Origin: Paenibacillus albicereus
Lineage (GTDB): Bacteria > Bacillota > Bacilli > Paenibacillales > Paenibacillaceae
NCBI RefSeq assembly: GCF_012676905.1
Contig: NZ_CP051428.1
Location: 1,355,001 to 1,419,000, forward strand
Length of the DNA: 64,000 nucleotides
Direction: 5' to 3'
A model generated the notes under the pieces. The model had not been told where the DNA came from and did not search any database. It saw only the letters and a program-made list of their open reading frames with translations. Below are positions 16,478-24,286 of this stretch, one piece after another. A program made the position numbers and the translations under genes. The number at the start of each line of letters is the position of its first letter. The stretch's first letter is position 1.

Positions 16478-17440
16478 CTAGGAAGCACCGGCATCCTTCT
16501 TCTTTTTGGCGCGAGGCTTGGCCGCCTTTTTCGTTTCCTTGCCGGAGCCGGCCTCCTTGGCCGCATCGGCCTTCGCGCCGCCGGCCGCCTCCGCGGACGC
16601 CGCTTTCTTGCGCTTGCCGCCAGCTGCGGCAGCTCCCGTTCCCGGATCCGACACCGGCATCGCCGACGGCGCCTTGACCGACTCGAGGCTCGCCTGCAGC
16701 GCGGCCATGAGGTCAAGCACCCGACCGGGCTCCTGCCGCGGCGCCACGGTGACGTCTTCGCCGGCGATCTTGGCCTGGATGAGCTCATGCATGGCGCTGC
16801 GGTAATCGTCCGTGTACTTTTCCGGCTCGAACGGCGTCGTCAGCTGATCGATGAGCAGCTTGGCCATCGTCAGCTCCTTCTCGCTTACCTGGGCCGGACC
16901 GGGCAGGTTCGGCACTTGCGATACCGCCCGGATTTCGTCCGGGTAGAAGATCGTCTCCATCGCCAGGCACCCGTCCTCCAGCACGCGGATGGCGGCAAGG
17001 CTGCTTTTGGAGCGGATCGAGATTTTGGCGATGCCGATCTTGCCGGACTGCTTCATCGCCTCCATCAGCAGGGAGTATGCCCCGCCTCCGGCCTGATCCG
17101 GCGACAGATAGTACGTCTTCTGGAAATAGATCGGATCGATCTCCTCCAACGCGACGAAGTCGAGGATCTGGATCGTCTTGGACTTCTCGCCCGCGGCCTG
17201 CTCCAGCTCATCCTTGCCGAAGGTGACGAAGCGCCCCTTCTCCACCTCATAGCCCTTGACGATCTCGTCCCACTCGATCTTCCTGTCGCATGTCGGGCAT
17301 TCCCGGACGTAGGCGATCGGACTGCCGCAGACGGAATGCAGCATGCGCAGCGAGATATCCTTGTCCTCCGTCGCCGAAAACATCTTGACCGGCACATGGA
17401 CCAGCCCGAAGCTGATCGCGCCTTTCCATACGGTATGCAT
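16478..17440 (-). CDS. ku: Ku protein
   Basis: 320 aa. Forms the homodimeric ring that binds DNA ends and recruits the ligase/polymerase. Begins MHTVWKGAISFGLVHVPV and continues with the Ku core including HSVCGSPIAYVRECPTCDRKIEWDEIVKGYE (key residues C-x-S, C-x2-C). The C-terminal ~65 residues are a Lys/Ala-rich tail, as in many spore-former Ku proteins. Start set at 17440, the only ATG matching the conserved N-terminus; AGGAGG lies 12 bases upstream. Upstream lies a shared sigma-G-like control region. Confidence 0.93.
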   Translation of the reverse strand: MHTVWKGAISFGLVHVPVKMFSATEDKDISLRMLHSVCGSPIAYVRECPTCDRKIEWDEIVKGYEVEKGRFVTFGKDELEQAAGEKSKTIQILDFVALEEIDPIYFQKTYYLSPDQAGGGAYSLLMEAMKQSGKIGIAKISIRSKSSLAAIRVLEDGCLAMETIFYPDEIRAVSQVPNLPGPAQVSEKELTMAKLLIDQLTTPFEPEKYTDDYRSAMHELIQAKIAGEDVTVAPRQEPGRVLDLMAALQASLESVKAPSAMPVSDPGTGAAAAGGKRKKAASAEAAGGAKADAAKEAGSGKETKKAAKPRAKKKKDAGAS

Positions 17441-17518
17441 CGCTTCTGTCGACCTCCTGGCGCCGGGCGGTGCCCGGCTCGTTATAGGGACAGTGTGCGT
17501 TCCGGCGCCGAGTTCCAT

Positions 17519-17548
17519 GCATGAGCGCGCCAGGCCGGGGGCATATTG
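17519..17548 (+). promoter_or_regulatory. Candidate forespore sigma-G promoter
   Basis: GCATG at 17519-17523, an 18-base spacer and CATATTG at 17542-17548, against the consensus GHATR-N18-CATWHTA (one mismatch). The -35 lies in ATGCAT, so a second, weaker copy reads the other way toward ku (GCATG-N18-CACACTG). Forespore expression of Ku/LigD and of SspH-type proteins is established in Bacillus subtilis; use here is inference. Confidence 0.5.
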
Positions 17549-17612
17549 TCGCATAGGGCTGGTTGCAGCCTCTGCACGCGCAGCGATAGCGAAAAGGAGG
17601 CCGAAAGCACCG

Positions 17613-18020
17613 ATGAAGGAAGAAGAGATCCGTCGCAAGCTGGAAAAGGAGCTGGACAACCGCCACATGCTGGCGAGCGAGCGCGACAAGCTCAGCCTGG
17701 CCGAGCTCGACGCGGAGATGAGCACGGAGCTGGACGGCTCGTTGGAGTCTGGCGGAGCGACCTCCGTCACGGAAGCCGGCACGGGCGTCACGAACGATCA
17801 CGGCGGTCGCGTGGACTACGAGATGGACATCGACCGGATGGTCGGCGAAGGGCTCGGCGGCGGACAGGTGACGATCCACAACGGCCACATCGGCGAGTCG
17901 ACGACCGACACGATGATGCTGGAGGAAGACATCGGGCTGGACGAGGTGGAGGAGAGCGGCAAGCCTGCCGATCCGTCGGAGCAGCTCGGCCGCATCAAGG
18001 CCCAGCTGATGGCCGACTAG
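17613..18020 (+). CDS. Small acidic protein, possibly forespore-expressed
   Basis: 135 aa, very acidic, hydrophilic, no membrane segment or known domain. N-terminal helix IRRKLEKELDNRHMLASERDKL, then MDIDRMVGEGLGGGQVTIHNGHIG and an acidic tail. AAAAGGAGG precedes the ATG at 17613. Sits between the sigma-G-like promoter and sspH, so a spore role is plausible. Function not recognised. Confidence 0.7.
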   Translation: MKEEEIRRKLEKELDNRHMLASERDKLSLAELDAEMSTELDGSLESGGATSVTEAGTGVTNDHGGRVDYEMDIDRMVGEGLGGGQVTIHNGHIGESTTDTMMLEEDIGLDEVEESGKPADPSEQLGRIKAQLMAD

Positions 18021-18080
18021 GCTTCGGCTGATGAAGTTCGGGTCGAATCCGGCAAATCGATAGAGGGAGGAGGAACAGCG

Positions 18081-18278
18081 ATGGACGTGAAGCGCGCGAT
18101 GGAAATCTACAGCTCCTCAGACATGGTCGCCGTGCATCTGGGAGGAGATTCGGTCTGGATCGAAAACGTGGATGAAGCGAACGGCATGGCGACGGTGCAG
18201 GTCGGCACGACGCCGCAGAAGACGAAGACCGTCTCGGTCGACCGTCTGCACGAGGGCAAGCCGGAGCGGGAGCACTGA
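18081..18278 (+). CDS. sspH: H-type small acid-soluble spore protein
   Basis: 65 aa, matching the SspH family along its length: MDVKRAMEIYSSSDMVAVHL, DSVWIENVDEANGMATVQVG and TVSVDRLHEGKPE. SspH proteins are made in the forespore and kept in the spore core; this gene is the clearest mark that the organism sporulates. AGGGAGGAGGAAC precedes the start. Probably cotranscribed with the acidic protein 60 bases upstream. Confidence 0.93.
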   Translation: MDVKRAMEIYSSSDMVAVHLGGDSVWIENVDEANGMATVQVGTTPQKTKTVSVDRLHEGKPEREH

Positions 18279-18389
18279 CCGGAACAAAGCCCGTCGCAGG
18301 CTGGGGCTGACTGCGGGGTTATCCGCAGCGGCGGAATCCACCGGCATGCATCAGCTCAGAGGCGTCGACGAGTGTGGCTCGGGCCAGCA

Positions 18390-18623
18390 TCAAGCCGGAC
18401 GAAGCAGCGTTCCGCGATCGGTCCCGTCACCGGCCGCGCTCCAACCAAAAAAAGCGCCGTCATCCTGGTCCTTGCGGCACCAGGTGCGGCGCTCTTGCTG
18501 CTTGCGGCTCGGCCCGACCTGCGTCTGGGGCTTGCGCGGCCAAAGCTTGCGAGTCGAATCGAGTTCATGCTGCCTTGGCGAAGCGCCTTGCTTCGTCGGG
18601 GCTTTTTTGCGTTTGCGGGACAT
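18390..18623 (-). CDS. Possible small basic protein, reading into its terminator
   Basis: 77 aa. Begins MSRKRKKAPTKQGASPRQ, strongly basic and Gln/Arg-rich, with a single Cys. The start has an excellent CAAGGAGG 8 bases upstream, the main reason to call it. Oddly, the last ~25 codons run through a strong terminator hairpin on the same strand. No family recognised; a spore-associated basic peptide is possible but unsupported. Confidence 0.4.
   Translation of the reverse strand: MSRKRKKAPTKQGASPRQHELDSTRKLWPRKPQTQVGPSRKQQERRTWCRKDQDDGAFFGWSAAGDGTDRGTLLRPA
18447..18493 (-). terminator. Minus-strand Rho-independent terminator
   Basis: Read on the minus strand, AGCGCCG...CCTGGT...ACCAGG...CGGCGCT (18454-18493) is followed by seven T. 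Lies inside the 3-prime part of the small basic frame. Confidence 0.65.
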
Positions 18624-18833
18624 GATTATCGCCTCCTTGAGCTGCTTTCCATGCTAGCGGAATCGGGTCTAAGAGGCAAAGCCCAAAATAAATATAAAGA
18701 GGAGGATTCGGGAGCATCGGCATGGATACCGGATGAAAAGAAGTGAAAAGCCGAGAAAACGAGGGATAATAGGCTATAAATGCAGATAATGCGATGCAAA
18801 GCGACTTTTCTATGCGAAAACGGTCCAAAACGC

Positions 18834-18862
18834 TTTAATTTAGTCAAAAGAACCTTTATAAT
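18834..18862 (+). promoter_or_regulatory. Possible promoter for the YitT gene
   Basis: TATAAT at 18857-18862 with TTTAAT 17 bases upstream, in AT-rich DNA ending 36 bases before the start. The -35 matches poorly. 18624-18897 otherwise holds no gene. Confidence 0.45.
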
Positions 18863-18897
18863 TAGATGTATAGATAGGAGAGAGGGAGTGAGGGGTT

Positions 18898-19773
18898 ATG
18901 GCTGCGGTGCATGGGCAGCATTTGAGGCTGCCTTTGGTCGAGGTGGTCAAGAGGACGATCTTTCTGACGATCGGCGCGATTTTGATGGGGGTCGGGCTGG
19001 AAATCTTCCTCGTGCCGAACAATATCATCGACGGCGGCATCACCGGCATTTCGATCATGGCTTCTTATTTGACGGACCTTCCGCTTGGACTTTTCCTCTT
19101 CGTGCTCAACCTGCCGTTCCTGTTCCTCGGCTACAAGCAGATCGGCAAGACGTTCGCCATCTCCACGCTGTACGGCGTCTCCGTCATGTCGCTCACGACG
19201 TTCCTGCTGCATGACGTCGATCCGCTCACGATCGACGAGTTCCTCGCCTCGATCTTCGGCGGGATGGTGCTCGGCGTCGGCGTCGGCCTGGTCATCCGGT
19301 TCGGCGGATCGCTCGACGGCACGGAGATCGTCGCCATCCTGTTGTCCAAGAAGCTGCCGTTCTCCGTCGGGGAGATCGTCATGTTCGTCAACCTGTTCAT
19401 CCTGTCGAGCGCCGGCTTCGTCTTCTCCTGGGACCGCGCGATGTACTCCTTGATCGCTTACTACATCGCCTACAAGATGATCGACATCGTCATCGAGGGC
19501 TTCGACGAGTCCAAGGCGGCGTGGATCATCAGCGACGAGCATCATCCCATCGGCGAGGCGATCATGAGCCGGCTCGGGCGCGGCGTTACATATCTCAACG
19601 GCGAGGGAGGCTTCACCGGAGGCGACAAGAAGGTCATCTTCGTCGTCATCAACCGGCTCGAGGAGGCCAAGCTCAAGTCGATCGTGACCGACATGGACCC
19701 TGCGGCTTTCCTCGCGGTCGGCAACATCCATGACGTCAAGGGCGGCCGGTTCAAAAAGCGGGACATCCACTAG
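18898..19773 (+). CDS. YitT family membrane protein (DUF161/DUF2179)
   Basis: 291 aa. Five to six membrane segments in residues ~15-190 with VPNNIIDGGITGISIM and GGSLDGTEIVAILL, hallmarks of the YitT/YpjC family, followed by a soluble DUF2179 domain (~205-291: AWIISDEHHPIGEAIMSRLGRG, GDKKVIFVVINRLE). Transport or sensing is suspected for the family but not proven. A terminator follows directly. Confidence 0.92.
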   Translation: MAAVHGQHLRLPLVEVVKRTIFLTIGAILMGVGLEIFLVPNNIIDGGITGISIMASYLTDLPLGLFLFVLNLPFLFLGYKQIGKTFAISTLYGVSVMSLTTFLLHDVDPLTIDEFLASIFGGMVLGVGVGLVIRFGGSLDGTEIVAILLSKKLPFSVGEIVMFVNLFILSSAGFVFSWDRAMYSLIAYYIAYKMIDIVIEGFDESKAAWIISDEHHPIGEAIMSRLGRGVTYLNGEGGFTGGDKKVIFVVINRLEEAKLKSIVTDMDPAAFLAVGNIHDVKGGRFKKRDIH

Positions 19774-19797
19774 CGGGATGTTCCGCCGAGGCAAGCG

Positions 19798-19838
19798 AGC
19801 TTCGGCAGGGGGCGCCCGCCTCCTGCCGGAGCTTTTTT
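19798..19838 (+). terminator. Rho-independent terminator after YitT gene
   Basis: AGCTTCGGCAGG pairs imperfectly with CCTGCCGGAGCT, followed by a T run. Confidence 0.75.
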
Positions 19839-19899
19839 GGCGTCCGCCAAGGCGGCGGACGGGAAGCGCCGCCGGCGATCCGTCCGGTCCCCGCAGCGG

Positions 19900-19928
19900 T
19901 TGCGGCACGCAGGGGCGGCCGATATAAT
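19900..19928 (+). promoter_or_regulatory. Sigma-A promoter of the tsa operon
   Basis: TTGCGG (19900-19905), 17-base spacer, TATAAT (19923-19928), about 52 bases before the tsaE start. Confidence 0.6.
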
Positions 19929-19980
19929 GGGAACAAGATTCCGAGTACGGATGCAGCAGACAGAGAGCAGGGTGGAACAG

Positions 19981-20478
19981 ATGACGATAGAAGCGGCGGA
20001 AGCGCAGTGGAGCGCGGAGAGCGAGGCGGATACGGCGCGGCTGGCCGGGTGGCTGGCCCAGCGCGCCGAGCCCGGGACGGTGATCGCGCTCGACGGCGAC
20101 CTCGGAGCGGGCAAGACGCGCTTCTCGCAGGCGTTCGCGGCGGCGCTCGGGGTAGCGGGCGTGGTTAGCAGCCCGACGTTCACGATTATAAAGGAATATG
20201 AAAGCGGCAGGCTGCCGCTCTACCATATGGATGTGTACCGGCTGTCCCAGGAGGAGGCGGACGAGCTCGGCCTGGACGAGTACTGGTACGGCCGGGGCGT
20301 GTCGCTCGTCGAATGGGCGAGCCTCGTTCCCGATCTTCTGCCGGAGCGCAAGCTCAGCATCCGCATCGCCCGCGAGGACGGGGAGCGGAGGCGCTTCACG
20401 CTTCAAGGCGAAGGATTGCCCTACGCGGACTGGTGCCGCGAGTGGACCGTCGCGGCGGAAGGAGGCGGGCGCGGATGA
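19981..20478 (+). CDS. tsaE: tRNA t6A synthesis ATPase TsaE
   Basis: 165 aa. P-loop GDLGAGKTRFSQ (~39-50), SSPTFTIIKEY and YHMDVYRL are the standard TsaE motifs; LVEWASLV follows. It drives the TsaB-TsaD complex that adds threonylcarbamoyl to A37 of ANN-decoding tRNAs. Start taken at 19981; an in-frame ATG at 19951 is the alternative. The stop overlaps tsaB (ATGA). Confidence 0.93.
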   Translation: MTIEAAEAQWSAESEADTARLAGWLAQRAEPGTVIALDGDLGAGKTRFSQAFAAALGVAGVVSSPTFTIIKEYESGRLPLYHMDVYRLSQEEADELGLDEYWYGRGVSLVEWASLVPDLLPERKLSIRIAREDGERRRFTLQGEGLPYADWCREWTVAAEGGGRG

Positions 20479-21482
20479 GCTTGACGGACAAGCAAATGTC
20501 GGCCGGCGAACCGCTGGTGCTGGCGCTCGACACGTCGACGCCGACGCTCTCGGCCGCGCTCATGCGCGGCCGAGAGACGCTCGGGAGCGTGCAGGCGCCC
20601 GCCGCGCGCAACCATTCCGCGCATGCGGTGCCGGCCGTGCAGCGGCTGCTGCGCGAAGCGGGCGTGCGGGGAACGGAGCTGGCCGGCATCGCGGCCGGGG
20701 TCGGCCCCGGCTCGTACACGGGCGTGCGGATCGCGGCGACGATCGCCAAGACGCTCGCCTGGACGTGGAGCGTGCCGCTCGTCGGCGTCTCGACGCTGGA
20801 GGCGCTGGCCGCCGGAGCCTGGCGCGAGGCGGCCGCTTCCGACGATGCGGCGCGGCCGTCCGACGCGCCATCCTTGCTGCTGGACGAAGCCGGGAGCGGA
20901 GCCGATCGAATCGGCGCGGCCGATGGCGGAGGAACGGCTGCCGGCGTTTCCGGCGTCTGTCCGCTGCCCATGCCTTGCCCGCGCATGCTGGCCGACGAGG
21001 CGGGCGGCTGGATCGTGCCGCTGCTCGACGCGCGGCGCGGACAAGCTTATACGGCGCTGTTCGCGGCCGGGGCCGCTCCCGGCTTGGCCGAGGGAGAGTG
21101 GCTGCCTGCAGATGCGCCGTGGCGGCGGCTGGAGCCGGACGGGCTGCGCCTCATGGACGGGTGGGCTTCGCAGCTGGCGGAGCTGCTGGCGGCGGCGGAT
21201 CGCCGGCCGGCCTACGTGCTGTTTGCAGGAGAGATGGACAAGCATGAAGAAGGCATCCGCCGGTTCCAAGCGCTGGCGGCGGCGACAGAGGATGGACCGG
21301 CTGTCTGCGGACAGCCGCATTCGATAGACGGGCGATCCGTCGCCTGGCTCGGGGCGCGGAGTCTTGCCGGAGGTGAAGCGGTCGATGCGCACGGACTTGT
21401 ACCGAACTACACGCAGCTGGCTGAAGCGGAAGCTAAATTATTGGAAAAATCCCGGGAGGAGAAGAACGATGGCCGACTATGA
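20475..21482 (+). CDS. tsaB: tRNA t6A synthesis partner TsaB
   Basis: 335 aa, longer than the usual ~230-240. N-terminal ASKHA fold with LALDTSTPTLSAAL, NHSAHAVPAVQRLL and GVGPGSYTGVRI; it lacks the metal-site histidines of its paralogue TsaD, as expected. The extra length is an Ala/Asp-rich insert at ~residues 118-170 and a longer C-terminus. Binds TsaD and TsaE. Overlaps rimI by 14 bases. Confidence 0.92.
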   Translation: MSLTDKQMSAGEPLVLALDTSTPTLSAALMRGRETLGSVQAPAARNHSAHAVPAVQRLLREAGVRGTELAGIAAGVGPGSYTGVRIAATIAKTLAWTWSVPLVGVSTLEALAAGAWREAAASDDAARPSDAPSLLLDEAGSGADRIGAADGGGTAAGVSGVCPLPMPCPRMLADEAGGWIVPLLDARRGQAYTALFAAGAAPGLAEGEWLPADAPWRRLEPDGLRLMDGWASQLAELLAAADRRPAYVLFAGEMDKHEEGIRRFQALAAATEDGPAVCGQPHSIDGRSVAWLGARSLAGGEAVDAHGLVPNYTQLAEAEAKLLEKSREEKNDGRL

Positions 21483-21993
21483 CCGCTTGCGCGAGCAGGC
21501 GGAGGACGACGGAGACGGCCTCGTCTTCCGCTCCATGCGGATGGAGGACATTCCTTCCATCATCGCCATCGAGCATGAGGCGTTCACCTCCCCGTGGACC
21601 TCGGATGCGTTCGCCAACGAGCTGACGCACAACCACTTCGCCCGCTACATGGTCATGCAGCTGCATGGCGAGATCATCGGCTACGGCGGCATGTGGATCA
21701 TCATGGACGAGGCGCATGTGACGAATATCGCGGTGAGCGGCGCGTTTCGCGGGCGCAAGCTCGGCGCGCGGCTGCTCTCGGAGCTGCAGAAGCTCGCGTC
21801 GTTCTTCGGCGCCACGAGGATGACGCTGGAGGTGCGGATAAGCAACGAGGTCGCCCAGTCGCTTTACCGCAAGTTCGGCTTCGAGCCTTCCGGCATCCGG
21901 CCCGGCTACTACTCCGACAACAATGAGGATGCTCTGATCATGTGGGCCGAGCTCGGCCGCAGCGGAGCGGAAGGAAGGGCGCAATCGCAATGA
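21469..21993 (+). CDS. rimI: Ribosomal protein S18-alanine N-acetyltransferase RimI
   Basis: 174 aa GNAT acetyltransferase. FRSMRMEDIPSIIAIEHEAF, HVTNIAVSGAFRGRKLGARLL (acetyl-CoA loop R-x2-K-x-G-A) and NEVAQSLYRKFGFEPSGIRPGYY match RimI; key residues only are given here. GGGAGGAGAAGAACG precedes the ATG. Lies between tsaB and tsaD, the usual order in Bacillota. Confidence 0.92.
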   Translation: MADYDRLREQAEDDGDGLVFRSMRMEDIPSIIAIEHEAFTSPWTSDAFANELTHNHFARYMVMQLHGEIIGYGGMWIIMDEAHVTNIAVSGAFRGRKLGARLLSELQKLASFFGATRMTLEVRISNEVAQSLYRKFGFEPSGIRPGYYSDNNEDALIMWAELGRSGAEGRAQSQ

Positions 21994-23039
21994 AGACAGA
22001 AGCAGGCTTGATCCTCGCGATCGAGACGAGCTGCGACGAGACGTCCGCCGCGGTCATCCGCGGGGGCAAGGAGATTCTGAGCAACATCGTCTCGAGCCAG
22101 ATCGAGACGCATCGGCTGTTCGGCGGCGTCGTGCCGGAGATCGCCTCCCGCAAGCACGTGGAGGTCATCACGCTCATCATCGAACAGGCTCTGGCGGAGG
22201 CCGGAGTGCAGCCGGATGAGCTGTCCGCCGTCGCCGTCACGCAAGGCCCCGGCCTCGTCGGCGCGCTGCTCGTCGGCATCGTGTCCGGCATGAGCCTGGC
22301 GATGGCGCTCGATGTTCCGCTTATCGGCACGCATCATATCGCGGGGCATATTTATGCCAACGCGCTCGTGCAGGAGCTGGAGTACCCGTGCCTCGCGCTC
22401 GTCGTGTCCGGCGGCCACACGGAGCTCGTGCTTTTGGAGGAGGAAGGCGTGTTCCGGATCATCGGCCGCACGCGCGACGACGCCGTGGGCGAGGCGTACG
22501 ACAAGGTCGCCCGGGCGCTTCATTATCCGTATCCGGGCGGGCCTCATGTAGACCGCACGGCCGCGCAGGCGCAGACCGTCATCGAGCTGCCGCGCTCCTG
22601 GCTGGAGCCGGACTCGTACGATTTCAGCTTCAGCGGCCTCAAGTCGGCCGTGCTGTCCGCCATCAACCAGGCGAACATGAAAGGGCTGGAGCTCGACGTG
22701 CCGGGACTGGCCCGAGGCTTTCAGGAGTCGGTCATCGACGTCGTCACCGGCAAGGCGTTGCGCGCTGCGCGGGAGTACGGCGCGCGCCAGCTGCTGCTGT
22801 GCGGCGGCGTAGCGGCCAACCGCGGCTTGCGCGCCCGGCTGACGGAGCTGTGCGAGGCCGAAGGGCTGCCGCTGCTCATTCCGCCGCATGCGCTCTGCAC
22901 GGACAACGCGGCGATGGTCGGCGCGGCCGCCCATCTGAAGTGGAAGCGCGGCCAGTTCGACGAGCTCGACCTCAAGGCCGACCCCGGCCTGTCGCTGGAG
23001 GCGTGGTCGGTGAAGCCGCCGGCGGCCGCGGAGGCGTAG
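21990..23039 (+). CDS. tsaD: tRNA N6-adenosine threonylcarbamoyltransferase TsaD
   Basis: 349 aa, full length. LAIETSCDETSAAV, the iron-binding HHIAGH, VSGGHTELVL, GEAYDKVAR, FSGLKSAV, GGVAANRGLR and CTDNAAMV are all present. Catalytic subunit of t6A formation and normally essential. Overlaps rimI by four bases and ends the operon. The ~20-residue tail is Pro/Ala-rich. Confidence 0.96.
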   Translation: MKTEAGLILAIETSCDETSAAVIRGGKEILSNIVSSQIETHRLFGGVVPEIASRKHVEVITLIIEQALAEAGVQPDELSAVAVTQGPGLVGALLVGIVSGMSLAMALDVPLIGTHHIAGHIYANALVQELEYPCLALVVSGGHTELVLLEEEGVFRIIGRTRDDAVGEAYDKVARALHYPYPGGPHVDRTAAQAQTVIELPRSWLEPDSYDFSFSGLKSAVLSAINQANMKGLELDVPGLARGFQESVIDVVTGKALRAAREYGARQLLLCGGVAANRGLRARLTELCEAEGLPLLIPPHALCTDNAAMVGAAAHLKWKRGQFDELDLKADPGLSLEAWSVKPPAAAEA

Positions 23040-23064
23040 GGATTGGATCGGGGCTGCTGGCGAT

Positions 23065-23345
23065 GCCGGCACCGGGCGGCAGTCCGTGGGAGCTGCGAGA
23101 GGGCGTGGATCGGATCTGGCTCGCCAAGCCGGTTCGCCGGCTGCAGTTCGTGGTAGCGGTGAGAGGGCTATGAATAGATCTGGCCGGTCAACCCGGTACG
23201 GGGGCTGCAGTCCGTGGAAGCTGCGAGAGGGCTATGACTTCGTCTGACTCGCCAAGCCCGTTCGGGGATGTAGATCGTGAAGCTACGGAGGGCTATGACC
23301 CGGTCTGGCTAGCCAAGCCGGAACGGGGGCTGCAGTCGTCAGCCT
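23065..23345. repeat. ~64-bp tandem repeat after tsaD
   Basis: Four degenerate units marked by GAGAGGGCTATGA-type cores at about 23097, 23161, 23225 and 23287, with GGGGGCTGCAGTCCGTGGA and TCTGGCTCGCCAAGCC between. Starts about 26 bases after the tsaD stop. Confidence 0.8.
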
Positions 23346-23437
23346 GGACCGGAGCTGTCGGCAGCGACTGGAAAACCTAGGCCGTGTCAATCCGATAAGG
23401 CTCTACCCACTGTCCCTTTCTTTTGCGGAGCGTCTGA

Positions 23438-23628
23438 GTGCTAACGAAACTGAGACACGCTATTCTGCTTTCAAAGCAGCTATTGCGCTTGCTAACGAAA
23501 CGGACACACCTTATTTCGCTAAAAAGTCCCTATTTCAGCTGAAATCTTGCCGATAAGACGCCTCAGTTTCGTTAGCTTAAAAAAACCGGCGAAAATGGGC
23601 AAATAACGCGTCTCCGTTTCGTTAGCAC
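23438..23628. repeat. 191-bp imperfect inverted-repeat element
   Basis: GTGCTAACGAAACTGAGAC at 23438 and an inner GCTAACGAAACGGACAC at 23491 are mirrored by CTCAGTTTCGTTAGC at 23562 and GTCTCCGTTTCGTTAGCAC at 23610-23628. The whole can fold as a nested long hairpin, or it is a MITE-like or REP-like unit. No open frame. Confidence 0.75.
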
Positions 23629-23703
23629 TGCAAGCGGGGTTGCCGACCATACTCGGCCGGTCCGCATCATTGCGGCAGCTCCGCCAAAGCATGCGAAATC
23701 AAC

Positions 23704-23763
23704 AAAAACCGCCCCTGGGCGGGCGGGAAGCTTCAGCTTCCTGCCTGCCAGGGGCGGTTTTTT
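23704..23763. terminator. Strong bidirectional hairpin terminator
   Basis: AAAACCGCCCCTGG (23705-23718) pairs with CCAGGGGCGGTTTT (23748-23761), with further pairing of the GC-rich interior. T runs on both strands. Confidence 0.8.
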
Positions 23764-23815
23764 GGCATGCCGGGCATCTGGCACAGACCACCGCGCACCT
23801 AGGACCGGACGCATT

Positions 23816-24200
23816 CGAGCTAGATCAGAGCCAGTCCGAGCCAGTTCGGATTAAAGAGTCAGGTCCAAGCTAGATCGGAGTCAGTCCGAGCGAAATCGGA
23901 GTCAGGTCCAAGCTAGATCGGAGTCAGTATGAGCTAGATCGGAGTCAGTCGAGCGAAATCGGAGTCAGTATGAGCTAGATCGGAGCCAGTCCGAGCGAGA
24001 TCGGAGTCAGTATGAGCGAGATTGGAGTCAGTATGAGCGAGATTGGAACCAGTCCGAGCCAGATCGGAACCAGTCCGAGCGAGATTGGAGTCAGGTCTGA
24101 GCGGGATCGAATTAAGGTTCGAGCGAGTTTGAATTCAGGTCCGAGCTAGATCAGAGGCAGTCCGAGCCAGATGGAAGTCAGGTCTGAGTCCAATCCGACC
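23816..24200. repeat. ~21-bp tandem repeat, many degenerate copies
   Basis: Roughly eighteen copies of GAGCTAGATCGGAGTCAGTCC and variants (GATTGGAGTCAGTAT, GATCGGAACCAGTCC), dissolving into CATCCGAACCC steps up to about 24280. No gene. Confidence 0.85.
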
Positions 24201-24286
24201 TATCCGGGGGCGCATCCAAGTCCATCCGAACCCCATCCGAACCCCACTCAAAGTCCATCCGAACCGCATCCGCGCTCCTGAGCCGC

